From Pseudolactococcus sp041800635 (GTDB taxonomy: Bacteria > Bacillota > Bacilli > Lactobacillales > Streptococcaceae): DNA of 64,000 bases. Positions within the stretch are counted from its first letter, which is position 1. Each line of letters opens with the position of its first letter. The stretch is from the NCBI GenBank assembly GCA_047833645.1, contig CP181259.1, positions 1,798,001 to 1,862,000 on the forward strand, given 5' to 3'. Below are positions 1 through 8,444 of this stretch, piece by piece. The notes beneath the pieces are model-generated. The model saw only the letters and a program-made list of their open reading frames with translations. It ran no database searches and was not told where the DNA came from. The translations under genes and the position numbers were made by a program.

Positions 1-309
1 CACTATTCGATCTACGAAGACAGCCACGGCACCCACATTTTCGCCTCCGACGACGTCGACATGATGACCGAACTCGCTACCCTGAGCGACCTCAACTACA
101 CCCACTGGAAACTGGACGGCATCTACACGCCAGGCGACACTTTTGTCAAGATTGCTGAACGCTTTGTTGAGGCGAGACAACTGCTAGAGGCGGGCGAGCT
201 GACACCCCTTCAAGCCTTCGCCCTCGACGACGAAATCCGCAACCTCCATCCGGCAGGCCGAACCTTGGGACATGGCTTCTATGATTTAGAACCAGATGCT
301 ATTCAGTAA
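1..309 (+). CDS. U32-family peptidase-like tRNA hydroxylation protein, 3' end only
   Basis: The open frame runs from the first base of the window to a TAA at 307-309, so only about 102 C-terminal residues are present. The segment HYSIYEDSHGTHIFASDDVD and the following helix-rich tail match the end of the short U32 proteins of the YrrN/TrhP1 type. Members of this family in Bacillus work with a longer U32 partner (YrrO/TrhP2) in 5-hydroxylation of uridine 34 of tRNA; the old label collagenase or peptidase is probably misleading. A longer U32 gene lies at 2646, which supports the pairing. The start and the N-terminal half lie outside the window. Confidence 0.75.
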   Translation, partial: HYSIYEDSHGTHIFASDDVDMMTELATLSDLNYTHWKLDGIYTPGDTFVKIAERFVEARQLLEAGELTPLQAFALDDEIRNLHPAGRTLGHGFYDLEPDAIQ

Positions 310-330
310 ACGATAAGGAGTTTAACCTAA

Positions 331-370
331 AAAACGCCTAACAGTCTGATAAAACTGTCGGCGTTTTTGT
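331..370 (+). terminator. Rho-independent terminator
   Basis: AAAACGCC and GGCGTTTT form an 8-bp stem around an internal smaller hairpin (ACAGTCTGATAAAACTGT) and end in a T-rich stretch. It lies just after the truncated U32 gene. Confidence 0.75.
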
Positions 371-449
371 TTGGAGCGTATTCAAAAGACAAATCCTTAC
401 CTAGTAAAGCATGAAGAAGTCTAGTAGATAGACTGAGTTTTCATCAACT

Positions 450-1715
450 TTACTCGTACCGCAAAGCAGCAATCGGATCAAGTTTTGCTGCCCTTCTTGC
501 GGGTAAGGTACCCGCAAGGAAAGCAATAAACATGATGAGACACATGATACCTAGAATGGCGATGGGATTAAGGGCGATGAGCTTAAGGCCTTCCATGCCT
601 TCCAAGAACGACTTGGCGCCTATGTCGTTGATGAGATTACCTGCCGCCATCGCAGCAAGAATGCCAAACAAAGAGCCGAAGAAACCAATCAAAATCGCTT
701 CGATACTGAAGAGTGAGAAGACCTTACTGCGACTAAGTCCCATGGCTTTCATCAATCCGATTTCGCGCGTTCGTTCTTGGACGGACATGAAGAGGGTGTT
801 GATAATGCCAAAACTTGCGGCAATGAGGGCGATAGAGCCAAAGAGAATCAGTGTACCTGTAATGGCGTTGACAACTGTTCGAATTGTTGCAATTTGTTCT
901 TCAAGCGTTTCTGCGCGGTAACCGAGCTTGATGACTGAATTTTTGATTTTGGTCATGTCTTTCTTAGACGTGCCAGCCTTTGCATTTGTGAAGAAACCAA
1001 AGTAGGTGTTTTTCATAGCGTCAGGTAAACCTGCTTCATGAAGCGTGGTGGTCTCTTGATCAAATGCTTGATTAACGGTTGACAGCCCACCTTGGACAAG
1101 GGTGAATTTCTTGATGCCTACGACTCTAGCCTTAAATGTTTTTTGTTCCCCTGTTGCAGGCGAAGTCACGCCAATTTCAACGGTTTGGTTTAGTGCCGCT
1201 TTTTCAGATTTGTAGCCTAAAGCTTTAACCAAATTTTTTTCTAGTGTAATTTCTGCTTCTTTAGATTTTTGATCGACGCTACGTCCAGTGGCGATTTGAT
1301 TTTTAGCCCCGACATCAACCATTGTAGAGAGGACGTATTTTTGTTGCGTCGGCCCAACGATGTAGTCTGCACTAGACATTGGAATGACCGTAACAGAATC
1401 AATGCCTTTGACTGCTTTAATTTTTTCTAAATCCTCAGGCGTCAGGATGGCCGAGCCACCCGTATCAGTCGTTTTAGCCTCATATTTTTGAGGCCCTTCC
1501 TCACTTGTTCCGGCATCAGGTGTTACAATCAGCGTCTGCTCACCACCCACACTCCCGACTTGCTGGGTAACAAAATCATTGACCCCGATATTCATGCCAA
1601 CGGTTATGGCAATGGTGAATGCACCAATGAAAATGGCTACCATTGTCAAGATGGTGCGTGTTTTACTTCTCAGCAAATTAGCGGCGGCTGTTTTTAATAG
1701 ATCTACAAATTTCAT
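450..1715 (-). CDS. ABC transporter permease, FtsX/MacB type
   Basis: This 421-residue membrane protein has the MacB layout: one membrane helix near residues 18-42, a large extracytoplasmic domain of about 230 residues, then three helices near 282-308, 335-362 and 382-405. The short C-terminal LPARRAAKLDPIAALRYE tail is typical of the family. Such permeases do not import solutes; with their ATPase they power export or mechanotransmission at the membrane surface, commonly antimicrobial peptide or cell-envelope functions. The ATPase gene ends at 1716, directly before this start, so the two are one transcript. The substrate cannot be told from sequence. Confidence 0.85.
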   Translation of the reverse strand: MKFVDLLKTAAANLLRSKTRTILTMVAIFIGAFTIAITVGMNIGVNDFVTQQVGSVGGEQTLIVTPDAGTSEEGPQKYEAKTTDTGGSAILTPEDLEKIKAVKGIDSVTVIPMSSADYIVGPTQQKYVLSTMVDVGAKNQIATGRSVDQKSKEAEITLEKNLVKALGYKSEKAALNQTVEIGVTSPATGEQKTFKARVVGIKKFTLVQGGLSTVNQAFDQETTTLHEAGLPDAMKNTYFGFFTNAKAGTSKKDMTKIKNSVIKLGYRAETLEEQIATIRTVVNAITGTLILFGSIALIAASFGIINTLFMSVQERTREIGLMKAMGLSRSKVFSLFSIEAILIGFFGSLFGILAAMAAGNLINDIGAKSFLEGMEGLKLIALNPIAILGIMCLIMFIAFLAGTLPARRAAKLDPIAALRYE

Positions 1716-2393
1716 TTAAGCCACCTCGACAATCTTGCCATCACGCATGCGAATTTTTCGGTCACATCTAGCCGCTAGCTCTTCATCATGCGTTACGATA
1801 ATTAGGGTAATCCCTTGTGATTGATTGAGCTCAAATAATAAATTTTCAATGCGTTCACCTGTCGTACTGTCTAAATTACCAGTTGGCTCATCTGCGAAAA
1901 TCACTTGAGGCTGATTAATAATGGCGCGTGCCACACAGACCCGCTGTTTCTGTCCGCCAGATAAATCATTGGCTTTACTCTTTTCTTTTTCTGCCAAATC
2001 AACTTGCTGCAAGGCTTTCAGGGCCAATTCTTTGCGCTGTTTAGCAGGAACACCCGCAATTTTTAAGGGAAGGGTGACATTATCCAGAACGCTATCTTTA
2101 GCATTCATGAAAAATTGTTGGAAGACAAAGCCAAACTGATGATTGCGAACATCGTTAAGCTGTTTTTCTTTAATTTTAGTGACATCTTTGCCATCTAAGA
2201 TGATTTGACCGGTAGTGGGGCGGTCTAACAAGGCTAAAATATGCATCAGAGTAGACTTGCCAGAACCACTTTTGCCAATAATTGCGACGGATTCTCCTTT
2301 TTTAATGGTGAGTGAAACATCGTTTAGTGCAACGAATTCGGCTTCTCCCTTGCCGAATACACGTTGGACATTGTCAACTGTCATGAGTGTCAT
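1716..2393 (-). CDS. ABC transporter ATP-binding protein (MacB/LolD type)
   Basis: 225 residues with Walker A GKSGSGKS at 40-47, signature LSGGQKQRV and Walker B VIFADEPTGNLD, the usual set for the ATPase of a FtsX/MacB-type system. It is the first gene of a two-gene operon on the minus strand with the permease at 450-1715. The start at 2393 has AGAGGATG upstream; a second ATG three codons in is equally possible. The pair lies between two U32 genes that are adjacent in Bacillus, so it may be an insertion into that neighbourhood. Confidence 0.88.
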   Translation of the reverse strand: MTLMTVDNVQRVFGKGEAEFVALNDVSLTIKKGESVAIIGKSGSGKSTLMHILALLDRPTTGQIILDGKDVTKIKEKQLNDVRNHQFGFVFQQFFMNAKDSVLDNVTLPLKIAGVPAKQRKELALKALQQVDLAEKEKSKANDLSGGQKQRVCVARAIINQPQVIFADEPTGNLDSTTGERIENLLFELNQSQGITLIIVTHDEELAARCDRKIRMRDGKIVEVA

Positions 2394-2416
2394 AATACAT
2401 CCTCTATTTTTATTTT

Positions 2417-2441
2417 TTACAATATTGTCACTTTATTGTAA
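2417..2441. promoter_or_regulatory. Inverted repeat upstream of the ABC operon
   Basis: TTACAATA and TATTGTAA form a perfect 8-bp inverted repeat with a 9-base gap, 24-48 bases upstream of the minus-strand ABC ATPase start. It is placed like an operator, but the binding protein is unknown. Confidence 0.35.
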
Positions 2442-2523
2442 CTTTTATTAGACTAAAATTAATCCGTCTTAAGACTTAATTTTAAAACAGATTGCTGACT
2501 TTTTCGAGCATTTGATTGAAATA

Positions 2524-2532
2524 TGGTATAAT
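2524..2532 (+). promoter_or_regulatory. Extended -10 promoter for the U32 gene
   Basis: TGGTATAAT gives an extended -10 element. No good -35 is seen at the right distance. The leader to 2645 holds a weak CTCAAT/ATTGAG inverted repeat. Confidence 0.45.
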
Positions 2533-2645
2533 GATTGAGTTAAAGTAACAGTTTTGGTCTTTTATGTCCTCAATTTATGACAATAGAAATGAGCATTGAG
2601 ATCTTTTCAACTTACTCACTATCTTGAAAATAGGAGAAACATGTC

Positions 2646-3935
2646 ATGTCACACAAACAACTCACACGTCCTGAGGTATTGGCACCTGCCGGGACATTAG
2701 AAAAATTAAAGGTTGCCATTAGTTATGGGGCAGATGCGGTCTATATCGGCGGCGATGCCTACGGTTTGCGCTCGAGAGCTGGGAATTTCAGTTTTGACGA
2801 GATGCGTGAAGGCGTGGCTTTCGCGCAAGCGCACGACGCAAAAGTCTATGTCGCGGCTAATATGGTTACACATGAAGGCAATGAAGCGGGTGCGGGCGAG
2901 TGGTTCCGCACCCTGCGTGATCTCGGTATTTCAGCCGTGATCGTCAGTGATCCAGCCTTGATCGCCATCGCAGCCAGTGAAGCACCTGGCTTACCCATCC
3001 ATCTGTCAACGCAGGCCAGTGCCACCAACTATGAGACTTTGGAGTTTTGGAAAGGTCTTGGTCTGGAACGTGTCGTCCTAGCGCGTGAAGTCTCGATGGC
3101 AGAACTGGCTGAAATTCGCAAGCACACAGATGTAGAAATCGAAGCCTTTGTCCATGGTGCCATGTGCATTTCCTACTCTGGCCGCTGTGTCCTCTCAAAC
3201 TACATGAGCCATCGGGATGCCAACCGTGGCGGCTGTTCACAGTCTTGCCGCTGGAAATATGACCTCTATGACATGCCATTTGGGGCGGAACGTCGGTCCG
3301 TTCAAGGCGAAATCCCTGAGGATTTCTCAATGAGTGCGGTTGACATGAGCATGATTGAACACGTGCCAGATTTGATTGAAAATGGCGTCAATTCCTTTAA
3401 AATAGAAGGTCGGATGAAGTCCATTCACTATGTGTCAACTGTCAGCAATGTCTATAAAAAAGCAGTGGATGCTTACTTGGAAAGTCCAGCAGCTTTTGAA
3501 GCCATCAAGCCAGCCTTGGTCGATGAGCTGTGGAAGGTTGCCCAGCGTGAATTGGCGACAGGCTTTTACTATCAAACACCAAGTGAAAACGAGCAATTGT
3601 TTGGTGCCCGTCGGAAAATTCCACAGTACAAATTTGTCGGTGAAGTCGTCGCTTTTGATGCCCAAACCATGACGGCAACCGTTCGGCAACGTAATGTGAT
3701 CACAGAAGGTGATGAAATCGAATTTTATGGTCCAGGCTTCCGTCATTTCACCGCGACAGTTGAGAATCTGAAAAATGAAGAGGGTGAACGGATTGACCGT
3801 GCGCCCAATCCAATGGAACTCTTAACCATGATTGTTCCAACAGCAGTTGAACCAGGCGATATGATCCGTAAAAATGGATCAGGCCTGATTAATTTATATG
3901 AAAAAAATGGTTCAGCCAAAACGGTTAGAGCCTAA
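2646..3935 (+). CDS. U32-family tRNA hydroxylation protein (TrhP2/YrrO-like)
   Basis: 429 residues, the length usual for the longer U32 proteins. The N-terminal half starts RPEVLAPAGTLEKLK and forms the TIM-barrel-like U32 domain. The family signature with four cysteines (CISYSGRC then GGCSQSC, about residues 174-202) is intact; these cysteines are thought to hold an iron-sulfur cluster. In Bacillus and E. coli such proteins are needed for prephenate-dependent 5-hydroxyuridine at the tRNA wobble position. The start at 2646 was chosen because AGGAG at 2632-2636 is correctly spaced; an ATG at 2641 is out of frame. The shorter partner ends at 309. Confidence 0.85.
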   Translation: MSHKQLTRPEVLAPAGTLEKLKVAISYGADAVYIGGDAYGLRSRAGNFSFDEMREGVAFAQAHDAKVYVAANMVTHEGNEAGAGEWFRTLRDLGISAVIVSDPALIAIAASEAPGLPIHLSTQASATNYETLEFWKGLGLERVVLAREVSMAELAEIRKHTDVEIEAFVHGAMCISYSGRCVLSNYMSHRDANRGGCSQSCRWKYDLYDMPFGAERRSVQGEIPEDFSMSAVDMSMIEHVPDLIENGVNSFKIEGRMKSIHYVSTVSNVYKKAVDAYLESPAAFEAIKPALVDELWKVAQRELATGFYYQTPSENEQLFGARRKIPQYKFVGEVVAFDAQTMTATVRQRNVITEGDEIEFYGPGFRHFTATVENLKNEEGERIDRAPNPMELLTMIVPTAVEPGDMIRKNGSGLINLYEKNGSAKTVRA

Positions 3936-3943
3936 AACATTAG

Positions 3944-3969
3944 AAAAGCGAGAAACCTCGCTTTTTTTG
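3944..3969 (+). terminator. Rho-independent terminator
   Basis: AAAGCGAG-AAAC-CTCGCTTT followed by a T run. The stem is the same as that of the terminator at 8380-8406, on the other side of the toxin-antitoxin/IS segment. Confidence 0.85.
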
Positions 3970-4024
3970 TATCAAAAAATAATGAATTTGTTAAGATAGA
4001 TACCATATGATGGGATGCAAAAGG

Positions 4025-4053
4025 TTTACCTTGATATTTAAAAATGATATAAT
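4025..4053 (+). promoter_or_regulatory. Promoter of the ImmA-type antitoxin operon
   Basis: TTTACC and TATAAT at 4025-4030 and 4048-4053 with a 17-base spacer. GAGGAGGAG lies just before the ATG at 4085. Confidence 0.5.
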
Positions 4054-4084
4054 TGTTTTAATAAAAGAATGAGAGGAGGAGATA

Positions 4085-5206
4085 ATGGTTACAAGATTTA
4101 AAATAGATCCTAAAGTTCTTGAGTGGGCTATCAATGCTACAGATCTGTCTAGTGAACAAATTGAAGAAAAGGCGCAAAAATTTGAGTTAATCAAATGGAA
4201 AAGTGGCAAAAAAGACCCAACAATTCATCAAATTCAAGCTTTTGCAATAGAATTTCACATTCCTTTCGGCTATCTGTTTCTAAAAACTCCTCCTAAAGAA
4301 GATATTTCGATTCTTGCATTTAGAACAGTTGAGAATAGGCCTGCAGAAATAAGCCGTGGATTCCAGGAAGTTATTCAAAAAATGCAAACACGTCAGGAGT
4401 GGATGCGTGATGAACTGATTGAAGCTGGTGTGACTAACTTAGGAATAGTGGGTAAGTTTTCTAATGAAAAGCGGACGGATACAATAGCTGATTATATTCG
4501 TTCTCTACTAAATTTTCCGGCACTACAGAAAACGACAAATATTGATCTGTTTTTTAAAAAATTAAAATATAATATTTCAAATCAAAATATTATGGTGATG
4601 CAAGACGGTGTTGTGAACGGAAATACTCAAAGATCTTTGAGTATTAAGGAAGTGAGGGCTTTCGTTCTGATTGATGATTACGCCCCGTTGATTTTTTTGA
4701 ATACTCAAGATTCAAAACCTGCAAAAATATTCTCTTTACTTCATGAATTTGTCCATATCCTTAGAGGAAGTGATGAAGTCCTCTCTACAGAGAAACAAAC
4801 TTGGGAAGAAAGATTTATTAATAAAGTTGTTGAAAAAGTTCTGATGCCTAAAAAAGAATTTGAAAATAAGTTTAGCTTATCTGGTATTGAAGATACTGCG
4901 CATATGTTTCATGTCAGTGTTTATGCAGCTGGCATAAGGGCTAAAAATTTGGGACTGATGCAACAAAAAGATCTTGATGAAATAATTCGAAACTCTCATT
5001 ATATGAATAAAACTGAGGGGAAGAAAAGTGACGGTGGTAATTTCTATTATACAGCCCTCTCGCGTACGGATCCAGTGTTCACCAATAGGGTAATAAACTC
5101 ATATAATGCTAGAAAAACCAGTACTACTGAAGCGGCGTCGCTTATGGGTGTTAGTTTGAAGTCGTTTAAAAAATTTATAGTGAAATTTCAAGAAAGGTAT
5201 AATTAG
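4085..5206 (+). CDS. ImmA/IrrE-family metallopeptidase antitoxin (COG2856 type)
   Basis: 373 residues. The first 70 or so resemble a Cro/XRE-like helix-turn-helix (EQIEEKAQKFELIKWKSGKK, then HQIQAFAIEFHIPFGYLF). The middle holds a zinc peptidase motif HEFVH at residues 220-224, with a downstream ERFINKVVEKVLMP segment that in this family supplies the third ligand region. Proteins of this type commonly sit directly before a DUF4411 PIN-like gene as a two-gene toxin-antitoxin pair. That is seen here: the TAG stop shares its G with the GTG start at 5206. The toxin partner is disrupted by insertion elements, so this may be an antitoxin without a live toxin. Antitoxin action by repression or neutralisation is inferred from the family. 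Confidence 0.85.
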   Translation: MVTRFKIDPKVLEWAINATDLSSEQIEEKAQKFELIKWKSGKKDPTIHQIQAFAIEFHIPFGYLFLKTPPKEDISILAFRTVENRPAEISRGFQEVIQKMQTRQEWMRDELIEAGVTNLGIVGKFSNEKRTDTIADYIRSLLNFPALQKTTNIDLFFKKLKYNISNQNIMVMQDGVVNGNTQRSLSIKEVRAFVLIDDYAPLIFLNTQDSKPAKIFSLLHEFVHILRGSDEVLSTEKQTWEERFINKVVEKVLMPKKEFENKFSLSGIEDTAHMFHVSVYAAGIRAKNLGLMQQKDLDEIIRNSHYMNKTEGKKSDGGNFYYTALSRTDPVFTNRVINSYNARKTSTTEAASLMGVSLKSFKKFIVKFQERYN

Positions 5207-5407
5207 TGAGAAAATATTTATTAGATAGTAATGCCTTGATTGATGCCTATGATAAGTTATACCCAATAGGCGTATTTGGAGGAGTTTGGAAATGGATAGT
5301 AGATTGTCATAAATTTTAGGGCACCTCTAATAACTACCAATTAATTCACCTCTAAATGAAATTAGAAAAAAACACAGAAAACTAAGCATAGTCTACTGTG
5401 TTTTTCT

Positions 5408-6821
5408 GGCTCTTTGTCAACTGTAGTGGGTAGATGAAAAGCTAACACCTAGAGAGGACGAACTTCGTCCTCTCTTTCTTTATGTTCAATGCAATCAAAA
5501 TCCGTTTTTTAAAGTTTTCAAAGTTCCTGAAACCAAAGGCATTTCTCTTAATGACTTTGATGAGATTATTGGTAGCTTCCAGTTTGGCGTTTGAATAAGG
5601 CAATTCCATGGCGTTTAAAACCTTGTCTTTATCCTTTAAAAATGTCTTCAATACCGTCTGGAAAATAGGATTAACGATGGCTATTTCCTGTTCGATGAGG
5701 TCAAAGAAATGGTCTGAGTTCTTCTCTTGGAAATGAAATAAGAGAAGCTGATAGAGTTCATAGTGTTGTCGTAGTTCCTCGGAGAAAGACAGGAGTTTTT
5801 CTAGGATTTCCTTGTTAGTCAAATGCATTCGAAACATAGGGCGATAAAATCGTTTATCGCTGAGTTTACGGCTATCTTGTTGTATCAATTTCCAGTAACG
5901 TTTCAAGGCTCGGTATTCCTGCGATTTTCTGTCGAATTGATTCATAATTTGAATACGGACACGGTTCATAGCACGACTAAGGTGTTGCACGATATGAAAG
6001 CGATCGAGTACAATTTTTGCATTCGGAAAAAGCTGTTTAGCAAGTTGATAATAGGGACTAAACATATCCATGGTAATCACTTTGACCCGATTTCTAACCT
6101 TTCTAGGATAGCGTAGAAAGTGGTTTCGGATGGTTGCTTGAGTTCTTCCGTCGAGAATGGCGATGATATTTAGGGAGTCGAAATCTTGAGCGATGAAGCT
6201 CATTTTCCCCTTCTTGAAGGCATACTCGTCCCAACTCATCACCTCAGGTAGGGTATTCCAATCCGTTTCAAACTTGAACTCATTGAGCTTTCTCATAACT
6301 GACGATGTTGAAATTGATAGCCTGTGTGCAATATGTTTCATTGCTTGATTTTCGATGAGTAATTGTGCGATTTTCTGGTTAACAGCGACAGAGATTTGGT
6401 GGTTCTTCTTGACAAGAGGAGTTTCAGCGACCGCCATTTTTCCGCAATCTTTACACTTGAAACGACGCTTTCTAAGGCGGATAAGTAAAGGGTAGCCAGC
6501 AGTTTCTAGGTAGGGGATTTTAGAAGTTTTCTGGTAGTCGTACTTAGCCATTTGTCCCTTGCATTTTGGGCATTTAGGGGCTGTGTAGTCCAAGTGACCG
6601 TGGAGTTCTAAGTGAGTCCCCATATCATATTCATCAGTGATAGTGATATTTTTGTCTTTAATTCTGAGAAAATTTGTGATAAGATTTAGTTGTTCCATAT
6701 GAGTCTTTCTAATGTGAGTTTCGTCGCTTTTCATTATAGGTCATATGGGACTTTTTTTCTACACTAAAAAAGGCTCCATAATCTCTACAGTGGATTTACC
6801 CACTACAGAAATTATAGAGCC
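5408..6821. mobile_element. ISL3-family insertion sequence inside the IS5-family element
   Basis: Ends at 5408 (GGCTCTTTGTCAACTGTAGT) and at 6821 on the other strand (GGCTCTATAATTTCTGTAGT) share GGCTCT and TGTAGTGGGTA in register. An exact 8-base target duplication GTTTTTCT is found at 5400-5407 and 6822-6829, the size expected for ISL3. Element length is 1414 bases. It sits in the noncoding end of the IS5-family element, so that transposase is intact. Confidence 0.92.
5442..6734 (-). CDS. ISL3-family transposase
   Basis: 430 residues, full length for the family. The N-terminal part has two CxxC pairs (CPKCKGQM and CKDCGKMA) forming the ISL3 zinc ribbon. The DDE catalytic core is visible: D in SWDEYAFKKG, D in VITMDMFSPYY followed by LDRFHIVQHL, and E in NAKLEATNNLIKVIK near the C-terminus. 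No stops or frameshifts, so it is probably active. It is the only gene of the 1414-base inner element. Confidence 0.92.
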   Translation of the reverse strand: MKSDETHIRKTHMEQLNLITNFLRIKDKNITITDEYDMGTHLELHGHLDYTAPKCPKCKGQMAKYDYQKTSKIPYLETAGYPLLIRLRKRRFKCKDCGKMAVAETPLVKKNHQISVAVNQKIAQLLIENQAMKHIAHRLSISTSSVMRKLNEFKFETDWNTLPEVMSWDEYAFKKGKMSFIAQDFDSLNIIAILDGRTQATIRNHFLRYPRKVRNRVKVITMDMFSPYYQLAKQLFPNAKIVLDRFHIVQHLSRAMNRVRIQIMNQFDRKSQEYRALKRYWKLIQQDSRKLSDKRFYRPMFRMHLTNKEILEKLLSFSEELRQHYELYQLLLFHFQEKNSDHFFDLIEQEIAIVNPIFQTVLKTFLKDKDKVLNAMELPYSNAKLEATNNLIKVIKRNAFGFRNFENFKKRILIALNIKKERTKFVLSRC

Positions 6822-6875
6822 GTTTTTCTTTATGTTACAGACGCCACTTGACTGTTTATTCTTATTTTAGACAGA

Positions 6876-7880
6876 TTACCTCCATGTTTTGAGATTTAAA
6901 CGTTTAACTTGTTCGTACCTCAATAAGTTATAAGTCAGATTTGTAAGGTCAGTATTTAAAACAGCTCGATCGAATCCAATAGAACGTAAACTAGAACCAT
7001 GCATTGAATTTTCAACAAAGCCAAATACATGTTCAATACGGACACGTATTTTCGAAATGATTTTATTAAACATTTTATCGTCTGCCTTAAGAGATTTACA
7101 ACGTGTGTTTTTAAGACAGGTAAAAAGTTCAGCACCTTTAGGTGTTGCTTGATTTTGATAAGCTGAGTCTGCTAAGGTGATCTCATCGGGATCAACAAGA
7201 ACGCCTATTACTTGAGAATCATGCACATTTGCAGGCGTTGTTTGATAATTCTTTACGAATTTTGATTTGGTATCTATAGCAATATGATTTTTGTAGCCAT
7301 AGTGTCTCTCATTACCTTTAATTGTCCAGCGAGCAGCTGTATCCTTCTGTGCTCTTTTGTTCTTCGTCCAATTCACTGGTACCCTATTTGCTTTAATCAA
7401 TTCATTTTCGTCTTTTGGATTACGTTGTTTAGGCGCCTCTATGAATGTTGCATCAACAATCTGTCCTTTATGAGCGATCATCCCTTGTGATTCAAGTTTT
7501 TCTTGAAAGGCAGAAAAAAGCCAGTTTCCTCTATTAGATTTTGATAGCTGATTTCTAAAGTTCCAGATAGTCTTTGCGTCTGGTACCTTGTCATCAATCT
7601 TAAGGAATCTTCTAAACGAAATCCGGTCAATCATTTGATATTCCATTGCATCATCAGATAGATTGTATAAGCGTTGTAAAATTAGAATTTTCAACATTAA
7701 AACAAGGTCATAGGGCGGTCTACCACCATGAGATTTGTTTTTTAAATCATACTTAAAAATCTGGTTAAGAGTTGGGCGAAAACACTCGAAATCAACCACT
7801 TTTTCTAGCCGCTCAAGAGGGTCTCCTTTTAAACTTAATTTTTCAAGATAGTCGCTATCTCCAAATAAATTCATCTTCAA
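6876..7880 (-). CDS. IS5-family transposase
   Basis: 334 residues. The N-terminal region NLFGDSDYLEKLSLKGDPLE followed by GGRPPYDLVLMLKILILQ is the DUF772-type start of IS5-group enzymes. The catalytic acidic residues are in QIVDATFIEAP, ITLADSAYQNQ and RVRIEHVFGFVE. The reading frame is complete. The gene belongs to the outer element 5319-7940, whose left end was later hit by the ISL3-family element downstream of this gene. Confidence 0.92.
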   Translation of the reverse strand: MKMNLFGDSDYLEKLSLKGDPLERLEKVVDFECFRPTLNQIFKYDLKNKSHGGRPPYDLVLMLKILILQRLYNLSDDAMEYQMIDRISFRRFLKIDDKVPDAKTIWNFRNQLSKSNRGNWLFSAFQEKLESQGMIAHKGQIVDATFIEAPKQRNPKDENELIKANRVPVNWTKNKRAQKDTAARWTIKGNERHYGYKNHIAIDTKSKFVKNYQTTPANVHDSQVIGVLVDPDEITLADSAYQNQATPKGAELFTCLKNTRCKSLKADDKMFNKIISKIRVRIEHVFGFVENSMHGSSLRSIGFDRAVLNTDLTNLTYNLLRYEQVKRLNLKTWR

Positions 7881-8379
7881 TACCTCGTTAGCTTATTTTT
7901 AATCTATTATACCTCTTTTCATACGTTTTTAGAGGTGCCCTTTATATTACCAAACAAGTTTATCATGGACTAGTCGCTTATGAAGGGGGCTTAAAAGAGT
8001 GGGTTAAAGCATATTTTGATAAATCCTTATTACTTGATGAATATGTTGCAGTTCAAGAATACTCAGTAATAGCAAATTTTTTAACGACTAGTGGCTATTG
8101 GTCAGAAGCGGGTAGCAATTTATGGTTATCTAAATCTAAAGCTGATCCTTGGTTAATCGCGTACGGCAAATACGATCCAGATTTTATCATCGTAACTCAT
8201 GAAAACACAAGTAATCCTAGTCTAAATGCTCACTCTAAAAAAGAACCTAAAATCCCTTTTGTAGTAGAAAAACATAATGTTCAAGTTTTGCATTTATGGG
8301 AAGTTTTTGTAAAAGAAAACGCAGTCTTCTGACACATGGTGCTATAAACATGTATAAAGTAGGTTTATAGAGAACAGTC

Positions 8380-8406
8380 AAAAAGCGAGGTTCCTCGCTT
8401 TTTTTG
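8380..8406 (+). terminator. Rho-independent terminator
   Basis: AAAGCGAG-GTTC-CTCGCTTT plus a T run, at the end of the toxin-antitoxin segment and directly before the nadR promoter region. The stem is identical to that at 3944-3969. Confidence 0.85.
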
Positions 8407-8444
8407 GTATAATAGTCTTAAAAATCAAGAGAAATTGGGCGAAT

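Larger units (their letters stand above)
5319..7940. mobile_element. IS5-family insertion sequence, itself interrupted
   Basis: Terminal inverted repeats start GGGCACCTCTAA at 5319 and, on the other strand, at 7940 (GGGCACCTCTAAAAAC). The flanking direct repeat is TTTA at 5315-5318 and 7941-7944. After removing the inner ISL3-family element and its duplication, the element is 1200 bases, a normal IS5-family size. It carries one transposase on the minus strand (6876-7880). It was inserted in the DUF4411 toxin gene. Confidence 0.9.
5206..8332 (+). pseudogene. DUF4411 PIN-like toxin gene split by nested insertion sequences
   Basis: The 5' part (5206-5318) encodes a GTG-initiated start RKYLLDSNALIDAYDKLYP. 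The 3' part (7945-8332) encodes the rest, including SKADPWLIAYGKYDPDF, IIVTHENTS and a KKEPKIPFVVEK tail, which is the DUF4411 pattern. Removing the IS5-family element and one copy of its 4-base target repeat joins codon TA|T in frame and gives 501 bases, 166 residues, about the family length. PIN-like folds are usually nucleases; RNA cleavage is inferred. No other frameshift or stop is visible, so inactivation seems recent and due to the insertion alone. Confidence 0.85.

Noticed and set aside
3199..3330. Minus-strand frames inside the U32 gene and other long overlapping frames in rpoB, rpoC and pbp2b
   Set aside because: They mirror strong coding sequence on the other strand and carry no ribosome sites or family features.
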